Part shown: positions 45,439 to 54,781 of the stretch, piece after piece
Numbering within the stretch: the first letter of the stretch is position 1
Layout of the letters: every line of letters starts with the position of its first letter
DNA from: Hydrogenophaga sp.
GTDB taxonomy: Bacteria; Pseudomonadota; Gammaproteobacteria; Burkholderiales; Burkholderiaceae_C
Length of the DNA: 64,000 nucleotides
NCBI RefSeq assembly: GCF_025699295.1
Contig: NZ_JAILWB010000008.1
Location: 124,001-188,000 of the forward strand
Reading direction: 5' to 3'
The notes under the pieces: model-generated
Told to the model about the DNA's origin: nothing
Databases searched by the model: none
Seen by the model: only the letters and a program-made list of their open reading frames with translations
Program-made: the position numbers and the translations under genes

Positions 45439-45477
45439 ATGGACATGATCCCACCTGGCAAGAGGCAGCCCTCATGA
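45439..45477 (+). CDS. Possible 12-residue leader peptide before livG
   Basis: An ATG at 45439 has a strong AAGGAG site 5 bases upstream and opens a 12-codon frame (MDMIPPGKRQPS). Its stop overlaps the livG start (ATGA). It may serve only to deliver ribosomes to livG, whose own ribosome site (AGAGG) is weak. Confidence 0.4.
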   Translation: MDMIPPGKRQPS

Positions 45478-46271
45478 CGGCCACCACCAGTGCCCATTCG
45501 CACGATGTGGTGCTCTCGGCCCGGAACCTGTTGCTGCAGTTCGGTGGCATCGTCGCGCTCAACGATGTGTCCATCGATGTGCGCAAGGACGAGCTGCTGG
45601 CCATCATCGGTCCGAACGGCGCGGGGAAGTCCTCGCTCATGAATTGCCTGAGCGGCTTCTACCGCCCCAGGAAGGGCGATATCACGCTCGGGGGCCGCAG
45701 CGTGCGCCACATGGCGGTGCACGAGGTCGCGGGCCAGGGCCTGGCCAGGACCTTTCAGGGCACGCACATCTTCTCGGGTATGACGGTGGTCGAGAACCTG
45801 ATGGTGGGGCGCCACATGCACATGCGCACGAACCTGGCGGAGTCGTTTCTCTACTTTGGCGCGGCCCGGCGCGAAGAGGTGATCCACCGGGAGGTGGTGG
45901 AGGAAATCATCGAGTTCTTGGAAATCGAGGCGATTCGCCACGCCCCGGTGGGCAGCCTGGGCTACGGCCTTCGCAAGCGCGTGGACCTGGGGCGGGCGCT
46001 GGCCCAGGACCCCCGCATCCTGTTGATGGACGAGCCCATGGCCGGCATGAACGCCGAAGAAAAGGAAGACCTGGCGCGCTTCATCCTGGACGTGCGCGAA
46101 GCCAAGCGGATTCCGGTCGTGCTGGTGGAGCACGACATGGGCGTGGTGATGGACCTTGCGGACCGCATCGCGGTGCTCGACTTCGGTCGCAAGATCGCCG
46201 AGGGCACCCCTCGCGAAATTCAGGCCGATCCCGCTGTCATGAAAGCCTATCTCGGGGAGGGCGGGCCATGA
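45474..46271 (+). CDS. livG: Branched-chain-type ABC transporter ATPase LivG
   Basis: A 265-residue ABC ATPase. Walker A is GPNGAGKSS, the signature region is SLGYGLRKRVDLGRALAQD, and Walker B is ILLMDEPMAGMN. It belongs to the LivG/BraF branch of hydrophobic amino-acid and aromatic/organic-acid importers. The end overlaps the acyl-CoA ligase start by 4 bases (ATGA). It works with LivH, LivM, LivF and the binding protein encoded downstream. Confidence 0.85.
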   Translation: MTATTSAHSHDVVLSARNLLLQFGGIVALNDVSIDVRKDELLAIIGPNGAGKSSLMNCLSGFYRPRKGDITLGGRSVRHMAVHEVAGQGLARTFQGTHIFSGMTVVENLMVGRHMHMRTNLAESFLYFGAARREEVIHREVVEEIIEFLEIEAIRHAPVGSLGYGLRKRVDLGRALAQDPRILLMDEPMAGMNAEEKEDLARFILDVREAKRIPVVLVEHDMGVVMDLADRIAVLDFGRKIAEGTPREIQADPAVMKAYLGEGGP

Positions 46272-48235
46272 TGCTCAAGATCGAAACCCTGCCACAGCTT
46301 TTGCAGCGCCATGCGCAGGCCACACCCGAGCGGTTGTCCCAGCGCCACAAGCAACGTGGCATCTGGCGCGAATACAGCTTTGCGGCGGTGGAACGCCAGG
46401 TGCTGGAGCTGGCCCTGGGGCTGCACCACATGGGCGTGCAGCGCGGTGCCACGGTGGCCATCATGGGTGAGAACGAGCCGCAGCACTACTGGGCCGAATT
46501 TGCGGCGCATGCGCTGGGCTGCAAAGTGGTCTCGCTGTACCCGGATCTGACGGCGGACGAAGTCCAGTACCTGCTGGAGGACAGCGAGACGGTCTGCCTT
46601 TTCGCCCAGGACCAGGAGCAGGTGGACAAGGGCCTGGAGGTCAAGGACAAGCTGGGGCTGCTTCGCCACATCGTGTACTGGGACGACACCGGCATGTGGT
46701 CCTACAACGACCCGATCCTCGGCACCTTCAGCTCGGTGCAGCAGCAGGGGCGTGCGTTGGAGGCGCAGGACCCCGGGCTGTACCGTTCGCTGCTGGCAAA
46801 AGGCTCGCCCGACGACGTGGCCGTGTTGTCCTACACCTCGGGGACCACCGGCAAACCCAAAGGGGTGGTTCTCACGCACCGTTTCCTGATCGACAACGCG
46901 CAGCGCCTGATCCAGGCCACCGACGCCCAGCCGGGCATGGAGTACCTGAGCTACATCGCGCCGGCCTGGGCGACCGAGCAGATCAACGGCATCTCGGTGG
47001 GCCTGGGGCTGCCCATGGTGGTCAACTTCCCGGAAAACCCCGAGCAGGTGCTGGCCAACATCCGCGAGCTGGCCGTCGAGGCCATGACCTTTGCCCCGCG
47101 CCAATGGGAGAGCATGGCCTCCTCGGTGCAGGCCCACATGCTGGACGCCGGGCCCGTGCGGCGCGCCGTCTACGAGTGGGGCTTGAAGGTGGGGCGCGCC
47201 TTCAACGTGGGCCGCCTGGATGGTCAACCGATCGGCTGGCTGGACCGCCTGCAGTTCCCCCTGGCCGAAGCCTTGGTCCTGCGGCCCTTGCGGGACCAGC
47301 TCGGGCTGACCCGGTTGCGCATTGCCAGCTGTGGCGGGGCCACCATGGCGCCCGACGTGTTCCGCATGTTCCATGCCATGGGCGTTCCCTTGCGCAACAT
47401 CTACGGCTCTACCGAAACCGGCCTGCTCACCTGCCACCAGAGTGACCGCTTCGACCTGGAAACCGTGGGGCACTGGATGCGGGCGCACCCGGAGGCCGGT
47501 CCTCCCCTCGAATGGCGGGTGAGCCCGGACGGCGAACTCCAGATCCGGGGTGGCAGTCCTTTCCTGGGCTATTACCGGCGGGAGGGGTCGGTCGAGTCCA
47601 AGGTCAAGGACGGCTGGTTCCACACCGGCGATGCCGTGACCCGGACCGACCGCGGAGAGCTGGTCTTTCTGGAGCGGCTGTCCGACTTGAAACGGCTGCG
47701 CAGCGGCGATACCTTTCCGCCCCAGTTCGTCGAGACGCGTTTGCGGTTCAGCCCGTTCATCAAGGACATCATGACCGTGGGCGATGAAGGACGTGACTTC
47801 GTGGCCGCGCTCATCAACATCGACATGGCGGTGCTGTCACGCTGGGCCGAAGACAAGCGCATCGGTTTCTCGACCTTCACCGATCTATCGCAACGCCCCG
47901 AGATCGCGGTCCTGATCAGCCAGGAAATCGCGCGCGTCAACCAGTTTCTGCCGGTGCATGCGCGGGTGAAGCGGTTCGCCAACTTTCCCAAGGAACTCGA
48001 TCCCGATGAGGGGGAGCTGACGCGTTCGCGCAAGCTGCGGCGCGAGTTCCTGGAGGAGCGCTACAGCGCCCTGATTCAGGGCCTCTACGACGGCTCCCGT
48101 GAGGTGCGGATCGACATCCCCGTGACCTACCAGGACGGACGCCGAAGCAACTTCAACGCGAAGGTGTTCATTCACGATGCCGACGGATCCGGTTCGAACA
48201 CCTTGACCGAACCCCAGCGAAGGAGGCCCGCATGA
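46268..48235 (+). CDS. Long-chain-type acyl-CoA synthetase (AMP-binding)
   Basis: A 655-residue AMP-forming ligase. The P-loop-like motif is LSYTSGTTGKPKGVVLTH, and NIYGSTETGLL and the hinge GWFHTGDAV and LERLSDLKRL follow. It is of the large FadD15/long-chain type with a C-terminal extension. It lies between livG and livH with 4-base overlaps on both sides, so CoA activation is made in step with the importer. A ligase inside a liv operon suggests that the imported substrate is an acid. It gives the element two ligases, of different classes. Confidence 0.8.
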   Translation: MMLKIETLPQLLQRHAQATPERLSQRHKQRGIWREYSFAAVERQVLELALGLHHMGVQRGATVAIMGENEPQHYWAEFAAHALGCKVVSLYPDLTADEVQYLLEDSETVCLFAQDQEQVDKGLEVKDKLGLLRHIVYWDDTGMWSYNDPILGTFSSVQQQGRALEAQDPGLYRSLLAKGSPDDVAVLSYTSGTTGKPKGVVLTHRFLIDNAQRLIQATDAQPGMEYLSYIAPAWATEQINGISVGLGLPMVVNFPENPEQVLANIRELAVEAMTFAPRQWESMASSVQAHMLDAGPVRRAVYEWGLKVGRAFNVGRLDGQPIGWLDRLQFPLAEALVLRPLRDQLGLTRLRIASCGGATMAPDVFRMFHAMGVPLRNIYGSTETGLLTCHQSDRFDLETVGHWMRAHPEAGPPLEWRVSPDGELQIRGGSPFLGYYRREGSVESKVKDGWFHTGDAVTRTDRGELVFLERLSDLKRLRSGDTFPPQFVETRLRFSPFIKDIMTVGDEGRDFVAALINIDMAVLSRWAEDKRIGFSTFTDLSQRPEIAVLISQEIARVNQFLPVHARVKRFANFPKELDPDEGELTRSRKLRREFLEERYSALIQGLYDGSREVRIDIPVTYQDGRRSNFNAKVFIHDADGSGSNTLTEPQRRRPA

Positions 48236-49116
48236 GCGATTTTCTGAACTACCTCGTCAACGGGGCATTGACCGGTCTGCTCTACGCCCTCATGGCGATG
48301 GGCTTCGTGGTGATCTACCGCGCGTCCAAAGTGTTCAACTTTGCACAGGGGGAGCTGGTCGTCTTCGGCGGCTACATGGTGTGGTGGACCATCATCCAGA
48401 TGGGCATGCCGGTGTGGCTGGGCTTGCCCGTGGCCTTCGCCAGCGCGGCGATCTTCGGCCTGATGATCGAGCGCATCTTTTTCGCGCGCCTCGTGGGCGA
48501 ATCCGTGTTCTCGATGGTGATGGTGACGATCGGACTGCTGATCCTGATCCGCGGGATTGTGCTGGTGTTCTTTGGTCCCCAGGTGCGCGCCTTCCCGATC
48601 ATCTTTCCGATCGAACCCATCATCCTGGGTGATGTGGTGATCTCCCGCTCGCTCCTCTACGGCGGCATCCTGACCGTGGCCATCGGCTTTGGCCTTTCTT
48701 GGTTCTTCAATCGGACCCGCATGGGTCTGACGATGACGGCCGTGGCCGAAGACCACCAGGTCGCGATGTCGATGGGCATCTCGGTGCAACGCTCGATCGC
48801 GTTTGCCTGGATGCTGGGTGCCGTGCTTTCGACGCTGGGCGCGATGGTCCACCTGAGTGGCCGGTCCATCAACATGATGAGTTCCGACATCGGCCTGGCC
48901 GCGCTGCCCGTGGCGCTGCTCGCGGGCCTGGAGTCGCTGGCCGGGCTGCTGCTAGCCGGCATTCTGGTCGGGGTTATCCAGGGGCTGGCGTCGGCCTACC
49001 TCGATCCCCTGGTGGGCGGGGCGCTCGGCTCGGTCTTCCCTTTCATCATCATGTTGTTGATGTTGTTGATCCGTCCCACCGGCATGTTCGGCTGGAAAAC
49101 CATTGAGAGGGTATGA
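48232..49116 (+). CDS. livH: ABC transporter permease LivH
   Basis: A 294-residue polytopic permease of the LivH type with about eight membrane segments. It has the typical start LVNGALTGLLYALMAMGFVV, KVFNFAQGELVVFG and the MGLTMTAVAEDHQVAMSMGI cytoplasmic loop that contacts the ATPases. ATGA overlaps at both ends tie it to the ligase and to livM. Confidence 0.85.
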   Translation: MSDFLNYLVNGALTGLLYALMAMGFVVIYRASKVFNFAQGELVVFGGYMVWWTIIQMGMPVWLGLPVAFASAAIFGLMIERIFFARLVGESVFSMVMVTIGLLILIRGIVLVFFGPQVRAFPIIFPIEPIILGDVVISRSLLYGGILTVAIGFGLSWFFNRTRMGLTMTAVAEDHQVAMSMGISVQRSIAFAWMLGAVLSTLGAMVHLSGRSINMMSSDIGLAALPVALLAGLESLAGLLLAGILVGVIQGLASAYLDPLVGGALGSVFPFIIMLLMLLIRPTGMFGWKTIERV

Positions 49117-50171
49117 GCATGGATCCCGCAGGTGTTTTCGCGACCTCGTTTGCCCAGGACCAGGCGCTGGTGCGCACGCGCAGCCAGGCCGTGACGCTGG
49201 CCTTGTTCGTCTTGGCCATGTTTGCGCTGCCCCTGATCGCCGACGCCCGCTCGGTGGCGGTGATGACCTCGATGCTGATCACCGCCGTGGTGGTGATCGG
49301 CTTGCAGATCAACACCGGCCTGGCCGGGCAGATCAACATGGGACAGGCAGCCTTCATGGGCGTGGGCGCCTACGCCACCGCGCTGCTCGCGACCAAGGGC
49401 GGCCTGCCGTTCTGGATCGCGTTGCCGGTCGGTGGCGTGTGCGCGGCCCTGTTCGGCCTGGTGTTTGGCCTGGCCGCTGTCCGCATCAAGGGCTTTTACC
49501 TGGCCCTCACCACGATCGCGGCGCAGATCCTGTTCCATTTCATGGTGCTGAACCTGCCCGCTGCCTGGCTGGGTGGGTCCAACGGCATCACGGTCGATGC
49601 GGCACGGCTGTTCGGCGTGGTGCTCGACACCGATGCCGGCGTCTACTACCTGTGTCTGGTGGTGGCCTGCATCATGATCGCGGGCGCCTATGGCGTGGCC
49701 CGCAGCCGGCATGGCCGGATCTTCGCCGCCGTGCGCGATGACGACGTCGCCTCCGGCATGATGGGCATCAACGTGGTGCGCACCAAGGCACTGGCCTTCC
49801 TGCTGGGCGCCTTCTATGCGGGCATCGGAGGCGGGCTGTGGGCGTACTACGTGCGCTTCGTCTCGATCGATCAGTTCACCCTGATCCACTCCATCTGGTT
49901 CATCGCCATGATCATCGTGGGTGGCATGGGCTCGGTGACAGGCGCACTGATTGGTGTGTTCGTCATCCGCCTTGCGCAGGAGTCCTTTACCAGCATGGGC
50001 CCTTCCCTGGTCGAGAGCTTCTCGTTCCTGAGCGGCGACGTGGTCTTCGCCGCGATGAACATCTTTCTGGGCGGCATCATCGCCGGCTTCCTGATCTTCG
50101 AGCCGCGTGGACTGATGCACCGCTGGAACATTCTCAAGCGGTCCTACCGGATGTGGCCCTACCCCTACTGA
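49113..50171 (+). CDS. livM: ABC transporter permease LivM
   Basis: A 352-residue permease of the LivM type with nine or ten membrane segments. Family marks are NTGLAGQINMGQAAFMGVG, AVRIKGFYLALTTIAAQ and the coupling loop HGRIFAAVRDDDVASGMMGI. Overlaps livH by 4 bases. An internal ATG six bases later is an alternative start. Confidence 0.85.
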   Translation: MSMDPAGVFATSFAQDQALVRTRSQAVTLALFVLAMFALPLIADARSVAVMTSMLITAVVVIGLQINTGLAGQINMGQAAFMGVGAYATALLATKGGLPFWIALPVGGVCAALFGLVFGLAAVRIKGFYLALTTIAAQILFHFMVLNLPAAWLGGSNGITVDAARLFGVVLDTDAGVYYLCLVVACIMIAGAYGVARSRHGRIFAAVRDDDVASGMMGINVVRTKALAFLLGAFYAGIGGGLWAYYVRFVSIDQFTLIHSIWFIAMIIVGGMGSVTGALIGVFVIRLAQESFTSMGPSLVESFSFLSGDVVFAAMNIFLGGIIAGFLIFEPRGLMHRWNILKRSYRMWPYPY

Positions 50172-50252
50172 TACCGGACTTTCGCGGCCGTCCGCTGCGC
50201 TGGAGGACGGTTGATTCGTGTTGGACAGCGTGATCAAAACCAGGAGACTTGC

Positions 50253-51503
50253 GTGAATACAAACAATGGATGTCTGTCGGCCTTTGCCCGCGTGGCGCGA
50301 TGCGGTGCCTTGGCCGCCGGTGTGTTCGGTCTCGCGGGCACGGCCCAGGCACAGACCACCTACAACATCGCTGGACTGGCCGACTTCACCGGGCCTTATG
50401 CCGACGTCATGAAGGACATGACCGGTTGCCGCAAGGGCGTGCTCGACTGGTGGAGTGAGGAGGTGGGCAAGCCCCAGGGTGTGGCGCTTCGCGTCAAGGA
50501 GTACGACACGCGCTACGACGTCGCGCAGGTCGCCAGCCTGTGGCCCGGCATCCGGTCGGAGCTGGACCCCGTGGCCATTCTGGGCATCGGCGGGTCGGAC
50601 GCGGCGGCCCTGCAGCAGCGCCTGCCCAACGACAAGGTGCCCCAGGTCCTGGCCACGGCCGGTTATGGCTTTGCCTGGAAGAGCGACAGCTGGGTGTTCA
50701 ACGCCCGAGCCACCTACCCGCACGAGGTGGCGGCCTTCTACACCTGGTTGCAGAAGAAATCCGGTTCCGCCGCGCCCATCAAGGTCGGTGTGATTTCCTC
50801 CGAAGTGTCCCCGGCTTACGTGGACATCCACAAGGGAACCGAGAAGTTCGCGAAAGACAACCCCAAGATCCTGGAAGTCGTGGAGACGGTCTACACCGAA
50901 GCCCAGCCCACCGACCTGACGCAGCAAGTGAACCGCCTGATTCGCAAGGGCGCGACCGTACTCCAGGTCTTCAACAACACGGCCTCCGTGGTGGCGACGC
51001 GCCGTGCCCTGCAAAGCCTGGGCAAGACCAACATCCCCATCGTCATGTCGGCCCACAACGGCTTGATTTCATCGGGCAAGGCCCTGGGTGGTCTGGAGCA
51101 GATGGAAGGCAACTACGAGGTCTACGGCATGGCCATGCCCACGGACGATCCGACCACGGCGCGGGCCTTCTTCGACCAGCTGCGCAGCAAGTACAAGGCA
51201 CAGGTCAGCTACACCTCGGCCTGCATCATGGGCATGAGCCAGGGCCTCATCGTGGCCCGTGCCGTCGAGCAGGCGATCAAGACCAAGGGGGTCAAGGGCG
51301 TCAAGGGGGAGGACGTCCGCGCGGCGCTGCTGTCCACGCCGATGCCGAGCGAGCGCAGCTTTGGCGTGCTGCCCAACCTGCAGTACGGCAAGGATGCGCC
51401 ATTTCCCACCGAAGGCCTGGCCGTCAACATCGGCACGGTGGAAAAGGGCAAGTACAAGCTGCTGGAACAGAACGTTCCCATGCCCGTGTTGAACAAGTGG
51501 TAA
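50253..51503 (+). CDS. LivK-type periplasmic substrate-binding protein
   Basis: A 416-residue binding protein of the type I periplasmic fold. A signal peptide ends near GTAQAQ. The mature part has FTGPYADVMKDM, typical LivK-like lobes and a Lys-rich segment KTKGVKGVKGEDVRAALL. GTG at 50253 has GGAG 7 bases upstream and gives a normal signal peptide; a longer frame from 50211 does not. It decides the substrate taken up, but ligand residues cannot be read here. Confidence 0.8.
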   Translation: MNTNNGCLSAFARVARCGALAAGVFGLAGTAQAQTTYNIAGLADFTGPYADVMKDMTGCRKGVLDWWSEEVGKPQGVALRVKEYDTRYDVAQVASLWPGIRSELDPVAILGIGGSDAAALQQRLPNDKVPQVLATAGYGFAWKSDSWVFNARATYPHEVAAFYTWLQKKSGSAAPIKVGVISSEVSPAYVDIHKGTEKFAKDNPKILEVVETVYTEAQPTDLTQQVNRLIRKGATVLQVFNNTASVVATRRALQSLGKTNIPIVMSAHNGLISSGKALGGLEQMEGNYEVYGMAMPTDDPTTARAFFDQLRSKYKAQVSYTSACIMGMSQGLIVARAVEQAIKTKGVKGVKGEDVRAALLSTPMPSERSFGVLPNLQYGKDAPFPTEGLAVNIGTVEKGKYKLLEQNVPMPVLNKW

Positions 51504-52352
51504 ATGAACCCCGGCGTGGATCCGGATCGATCGCGGTCCACGCCCACTCCAACGGAGTCACCCGTGCTTGAACTGAACAACGTCGAGGTCCTGTACAGCG
51601 ATGTCATCCTCGCTGTCAAAGGCATTTCCGCCCAGGTGCCCACCGGGCAGTGCGTGACCTTGCTGGGCGCTAATGGGGCGGGCAAGAGCACCACCCTGAA
51701 GGCCATCTCGAACCTGATCAAGACCGAAGATGGCCGCGTGACGGCGGGCACCATCCGCTTCGATGGGGCCGACATCACGGGGGGCAACCCGGCCGAGCAG
51801 GTGCGCAGGGGGCTGGTGCATGTCATGGAAGGCCGCAAGGTGCTGCGGCACATGACGGTGGAGCAGAACCTGGTGGTCGGCGGGCACATGGGCCCTGGGC
51901 GAGACGCCCGTGAACTGCTGGACGAGGTGTATGGCCGCATCCAGCGGCTTGCCGCCTTGCGCCACCGCACGGCGGGCTACCTGTCCGGGGGGGAGCAGCA
52001 GTTGCTGGTGATCGGGCGGGCCCTCATGGCCAGACCCAAGCTGGTCATGATCGATGAGCCCTCGCTGGGCCTGGCACCGCTCATGGTGGAAGAGGTCTAC
52101 GGTTTGCTCGCCGATCTCAAGGCCAGTGGCCTGACGCTGCTGATCGTCGAGCAGAACACGCGCGTCGCGCTGGAGCTGGCCGACTACGGCTACGTGATGG
52201 AAGGCGGTCGGGTCGTGCTCGAAGGCCCCTCTGCCAGCCTCAGGAGCAACGAGGACGTGCGCGAGTTCTACCTGGGCCTGACGGTGGAAGGCGAGCGCAA
52301 GAGCTTCAGGGACATGAAACATTACCGCCGCCGCAAGCGGTGGTTGGGCTGA
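51504..52352 (+). CDS. livF: ABC transporter ATPase LivF
   Basis: A 282-residue ABC ATPase. Walker A GANGAGKST, signature YLSGGEQQLLVIGRALMA, Walker B LVMIDEPSLGLAP. The extra 20 N-terminal residues from ATG 51504 (which touches the stop of the binding-protein gene) are not conserved in appearance; GTG 51564 would give a normal-length LivF. The C-terminus is extended by a basic tail ending KHYRRRKRWLG. Confidence 0.85.
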   Translation: MNPGVDPDRSRSTPTPTESPVLELNNVEVLYSDVILAVKGISAQVPTGQCVTLLGANGAGKSTTLKAISNLIKTEDGRVTAGTIRFDGADITGGNPAEQVRRGLVHVMEGRKVLRHMTVEQNLVVGGHMGPGRDARELLDEVYGRIQRLAALRHRTAGYLSGGEQQLLVIGRALMARPKLVMIDEPSLGLAPLMVEEVYGLLADLKASGLTLLIVEQNTRVALELADYGYVMEGGRVVLEGPSASLRSNEDVREFYLGLTVEGERKSFRDMKHYRRRKRWLG

Positions 52353-52397
52353 TGGGCCGATCCGCCCAACGCCATCGACAACCTTCAAGGACGAGCC

Positions 52398-53549
52398 ATG
52401 ACAAGTGTTTCCAATGCATTTTTGAGCGAACAGGAAGTGATGATCCGGGAGTCGGCCCGTCGCGTCGCCAGCGAAGTGGTGGCCAGCACCGCGGCCGAGC
52501 GCGATCGCAGCAGCGCCTGGCCCCACGATGAAATCCGGGCGGTGGCCGAGCTCGGCTTCATGGGGATGCTGGCGCCTCAGGCCCACGGCGGATCCGGACT
52601 GTCGTTCGTGGAGTACTGTCTGGCGATCGAGGAGTTCGCCGCTGCGGATGGTGGTTTCGCCACCATGATGCATGTGCACAACTCGTCCGCGCACGTGCTG
52701 CGCTCATTCGGCACCGAGGAGCAGATGCGCGCCTACCTGCCGGAGCTGGCCCGCGCCCAGCGCATCGGGGCTTTCCTGTTGTCGGAGCCCCATGCGGGTT
52801 CCGACACCGCCGCCATCCGCACCACGGCGAGGCGCGAGGGGGACAGCTACGTGCTCAATGGGAGCAAGCAATGGATCTCCAACGGCAGCGAGGCCGGCTT
52901 CGCCCTGGTGGTTGCCGCCACGGGCGCGCCTGGCGCTCGCGACCGCTTCAGCCTGTTCATCGCGGACCCGAAGGAGCCCGGTTACCAATGCCTGCGAATC
53001 GAAAACAAGCTGGGCCAGCACACGGCCCACACGGCCCAGATTCAGCTGGACAACCTGCGTGTGCCGGCGAAGAACATGATCGGCGAGGAAGGTCGCGGCT
53101 ACGGCAAGGCGCTCTCGTTGCTCTCCGACGGCCGCATTGCGATCGCTGCGCTGTCCATCGGCATTGCCCGCGCTGCCCTGGAGGCCGCGATCCGATACGC
53201 GAAGGAGCGTGAAGCCTACGGAAAGCCGATCGCCGAGTTGCAGGCCGTCAGCTTTGACCTGGCGGAGATGGCCACGCAGGTGGACGTGGCGCGCCAGTTC
53301 ATGTTGTACGCGGCGCGCTTGACGGACGCGAAGCTGCCGTCCATCAAGGAAGCCGCGATGGCCAAACTGTTCGCCAGCGAGATGGCGGAGAAGGTCTGTT
53401 CGGCCGCGCTTCAGGTGCATGGCGGCTATGGTTACGTGAACGATTTCCCCGTCGAACGCTACTACCGCGACGTGCGGGTGACGAAGATCTACGAGGGCAC
53501 CAGCCACATCCAACGGCTGATCATCGCGCGGCAACTGCTGGCGGGTTGA
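52398..53549 (+). CDS. Acyl-CoA dehydrogenase
   Basis: A 383-residue flavoenzyme of the short/branched-chain acyl-CoA dehydrogenase type. It has the flavin-side motif AFLLSEPHAGSD, the KQWISNGSEAG strand, ALSLLSDGRIAIAALSIGIA, and the catalytic Glu in IYEGTSHIQRL. It performs the first oxidation of the CoA ester. It lies 45 bases after livF and ends the metabolic operon before the regulator. Confidence 0.85.
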   Translation: MTSVSNAFLSEQEVMIRESARRVASEVVASTAAERDRSSAWPHDEIRAVAELGFMGMLAPQAHGGSGLSFVEYCLAIEEFAAADGGFATMMHVHNSSAHVLRSFGTEEQMRAYLPELARAQRIGAFLLSEPHAGSDTAAIRTTARREGDSYVLNGSKQWISNGSEAGFALVVAATGAPGARDRFSLFIADPKEPGYQCLRIENKLGQHTAHTAQIQLDNLRVPAKNMIGEEGRGYGKALSLLSDGRIAIAALSIGIARAALEAAIRYAKEREAYGKPIAELQAVSFDLAEMATQVDVARQFMLYAARLTDAKLPSIKEAAMAKLFASEMAEKVCSAALQVHGGYGYVNDFPVERYYRDVRVTKIYEGTSHIQRLIIARQLLAG

Positions 53550-53640
53550 CGCCAGCTCGCAGGTCTGGCGTTGCGACTTGCCTGTCCGATATCATTGAAA
53601 CTCGCCCTTTTCGGGGCAAATGCGCAGAGGACACAGAAGA

Positions 53641-54363
53641 ATGAGCACGCAAGTCGACGCCAAGCCGAAGCTGCGGCCCCGTTGCCCGGCCGCCAAACGC
53701 CCTGCCAAGAGCGTGAAGTGGAACAACGCGGTCGGCGGCGCGGATGAACAATACCAGCTGAAGAAGCAGGCGGTCATTGCGGAGGCGTCCCGCACGTTCG
53801 GCCGCCACGGGTACAAGAATGTGTCTCTGGATGAGATCGCTGCGGCGCTCAATGTCACGAAGCCGGCGCTCTACTACTACTTCAAGAACAAGCAGGAACT
53901 GATCTACGAGTGCCACGAGCTGTCGATGAGGCTGGGGGACCAGGTTCTGAAGGACGCCATTGCCTCGGAATCCACGGGGTATGGACGCATCACGACCTTC
54001 ATCAAGAACTACATCTCACTGCTGACCGACGAAATGGGGGCGCCTGCGATCCTGCACGATTTTTCGGCCATGACGCCCGCGGATCAGAAGAAGATCACCG
54101 CAAGGCGCCGCAAGTTCGATCTGGAGTTGCGCCAGGTGTTTGAGGATGGCATTCGAGACGGGTCCATCGCACCATGCGATGCCAAGTTGGCCGTATTCTG
54201 GTTCATGGGGGCCGTCGGGGGAATTTCCCAATGGTTCCACGCAGAAGGTCGCCTGCGTGGCGATGAGGTCGCTGACATTTTCATCGGCCTGCTGGCTCAT
54301 GGCATTCGTCCGGTTGCGGTCGGAAAGATGGGCATGACGTCAAAGTCAGCCAGAAGTCGGTAG
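53641..54363 (+). CDS. TetR/AcrR-family regulator of the catabolic regulon
   Basis: A 240-residue TetR-type protein. A basic tail of about 40 residues comes first; the helix-turn-helix is KNVSLDEIAAALNVTKPALY with YYFKNKQELI after it. The C-terminal helical domain should sense a ligand, often an acyl-CoA in this group. The palindromes at 42111 and 43255 are its likely targets; no copy is seen before its own gene. ATG 53620 would add seven residues. Confidence 0.8.
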   Translation: MSTQVDAKPKLRPRCPAAKRPAKSVKWNNAVGGADEQYQLKKQAVIAEASRTFGRHGYKNVSLDEIAAALNVTKPALYYYFKNKQELIYECHELSMRLGDQVLKDAIASESTGYGRITTFIKNYISLLTDEMGAPAILHDFSAMTPADQKKITARRRKFDLELRQVFEDGIRDGSIAPCDAKLAVFWFMGAVGGISQWFHAEGRLRGDEVADIFIGLLAHGIRPVAVGKMGMTSKSARSR

Positions 54364-54415
54364 CTATATGACGGAAGCCTGTTGTCTTCCACTGAAAGCT
54401 GCGACACCGAGTGTC

Positions 54416-54532
54416 ATGAGACGCTGGGCACTGCGCGCACAGATGTCCATCCGCGAGATCTCCAGGCCCACAGGCCTGGCTCGCAACACCGTTTAAAAGT
54501 ACCTGCGGGTGGGCAATGAAGAGCCCCGCTAG
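54416..54532 (+). pseudogene. Fragment of an IS21-type IstA transposase start
   Basis: The frame reads RAQMSIREISRPTGLARNTV, a stop codon (TAA at 54494), then KYLRVGNEEPR. The pattern SIREI..TGL.RNTV-KYL is the N-terminal helix-turn-helix of IS21-family IstA. The rest of istA and istB are absent. It is a relic near the right end of the insertion. Confidence 0.55.
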
Positions 54533-54540
54533 TAACCGAC

Positions 54541-54615
54541 GAGAGGCCGCGCAAGACGCTCGGCTTCCATATCCCCGCTGAGATGTTCAGCGAATGTGTT
54601 GCATCGACCGGTGAA
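54541..54615 (+). pseudogene. Fragment of a DDE transposase C-terminus (IS30-like)
   Basis: The frame reads ERPRKTLGFHIPAEMFSECV and a few more residues. ERPRKTLGF.TPAE is the usual end of IS30-family and related integrase-core transposases. It comes 9 bases after the IstA-like fragment, so the right end of the element is a mosaic of degraded insertion sequences. Confidence 0.55.
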
Positions 54616-54781
54616 TCCGCCCCGCATAGACGACCTGGACACCGACGTTTTATGCGCTGTGAGAAGGGCGCAGCAAGACCCAATACCACCATAAGTTGGC
54701 GATAACTTTGGCGCGAAATAGGGCAGTCGCAACAACTAGTGACCTCCAGTCGCAGCACTTTGGCGCCAGTTCCATTTAATG

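Noticed and set aside
48996..51056. Long open frames on the strand opposite the liv genes and other GC-rich genes (also 313-1419, 42130-43116, 46247-47623)
   Set aside because: They mirror clear family genes, have His/Arg/Gln-rich composition typical of antisense frames in GC-rich DNA, and lack ribosome sites.
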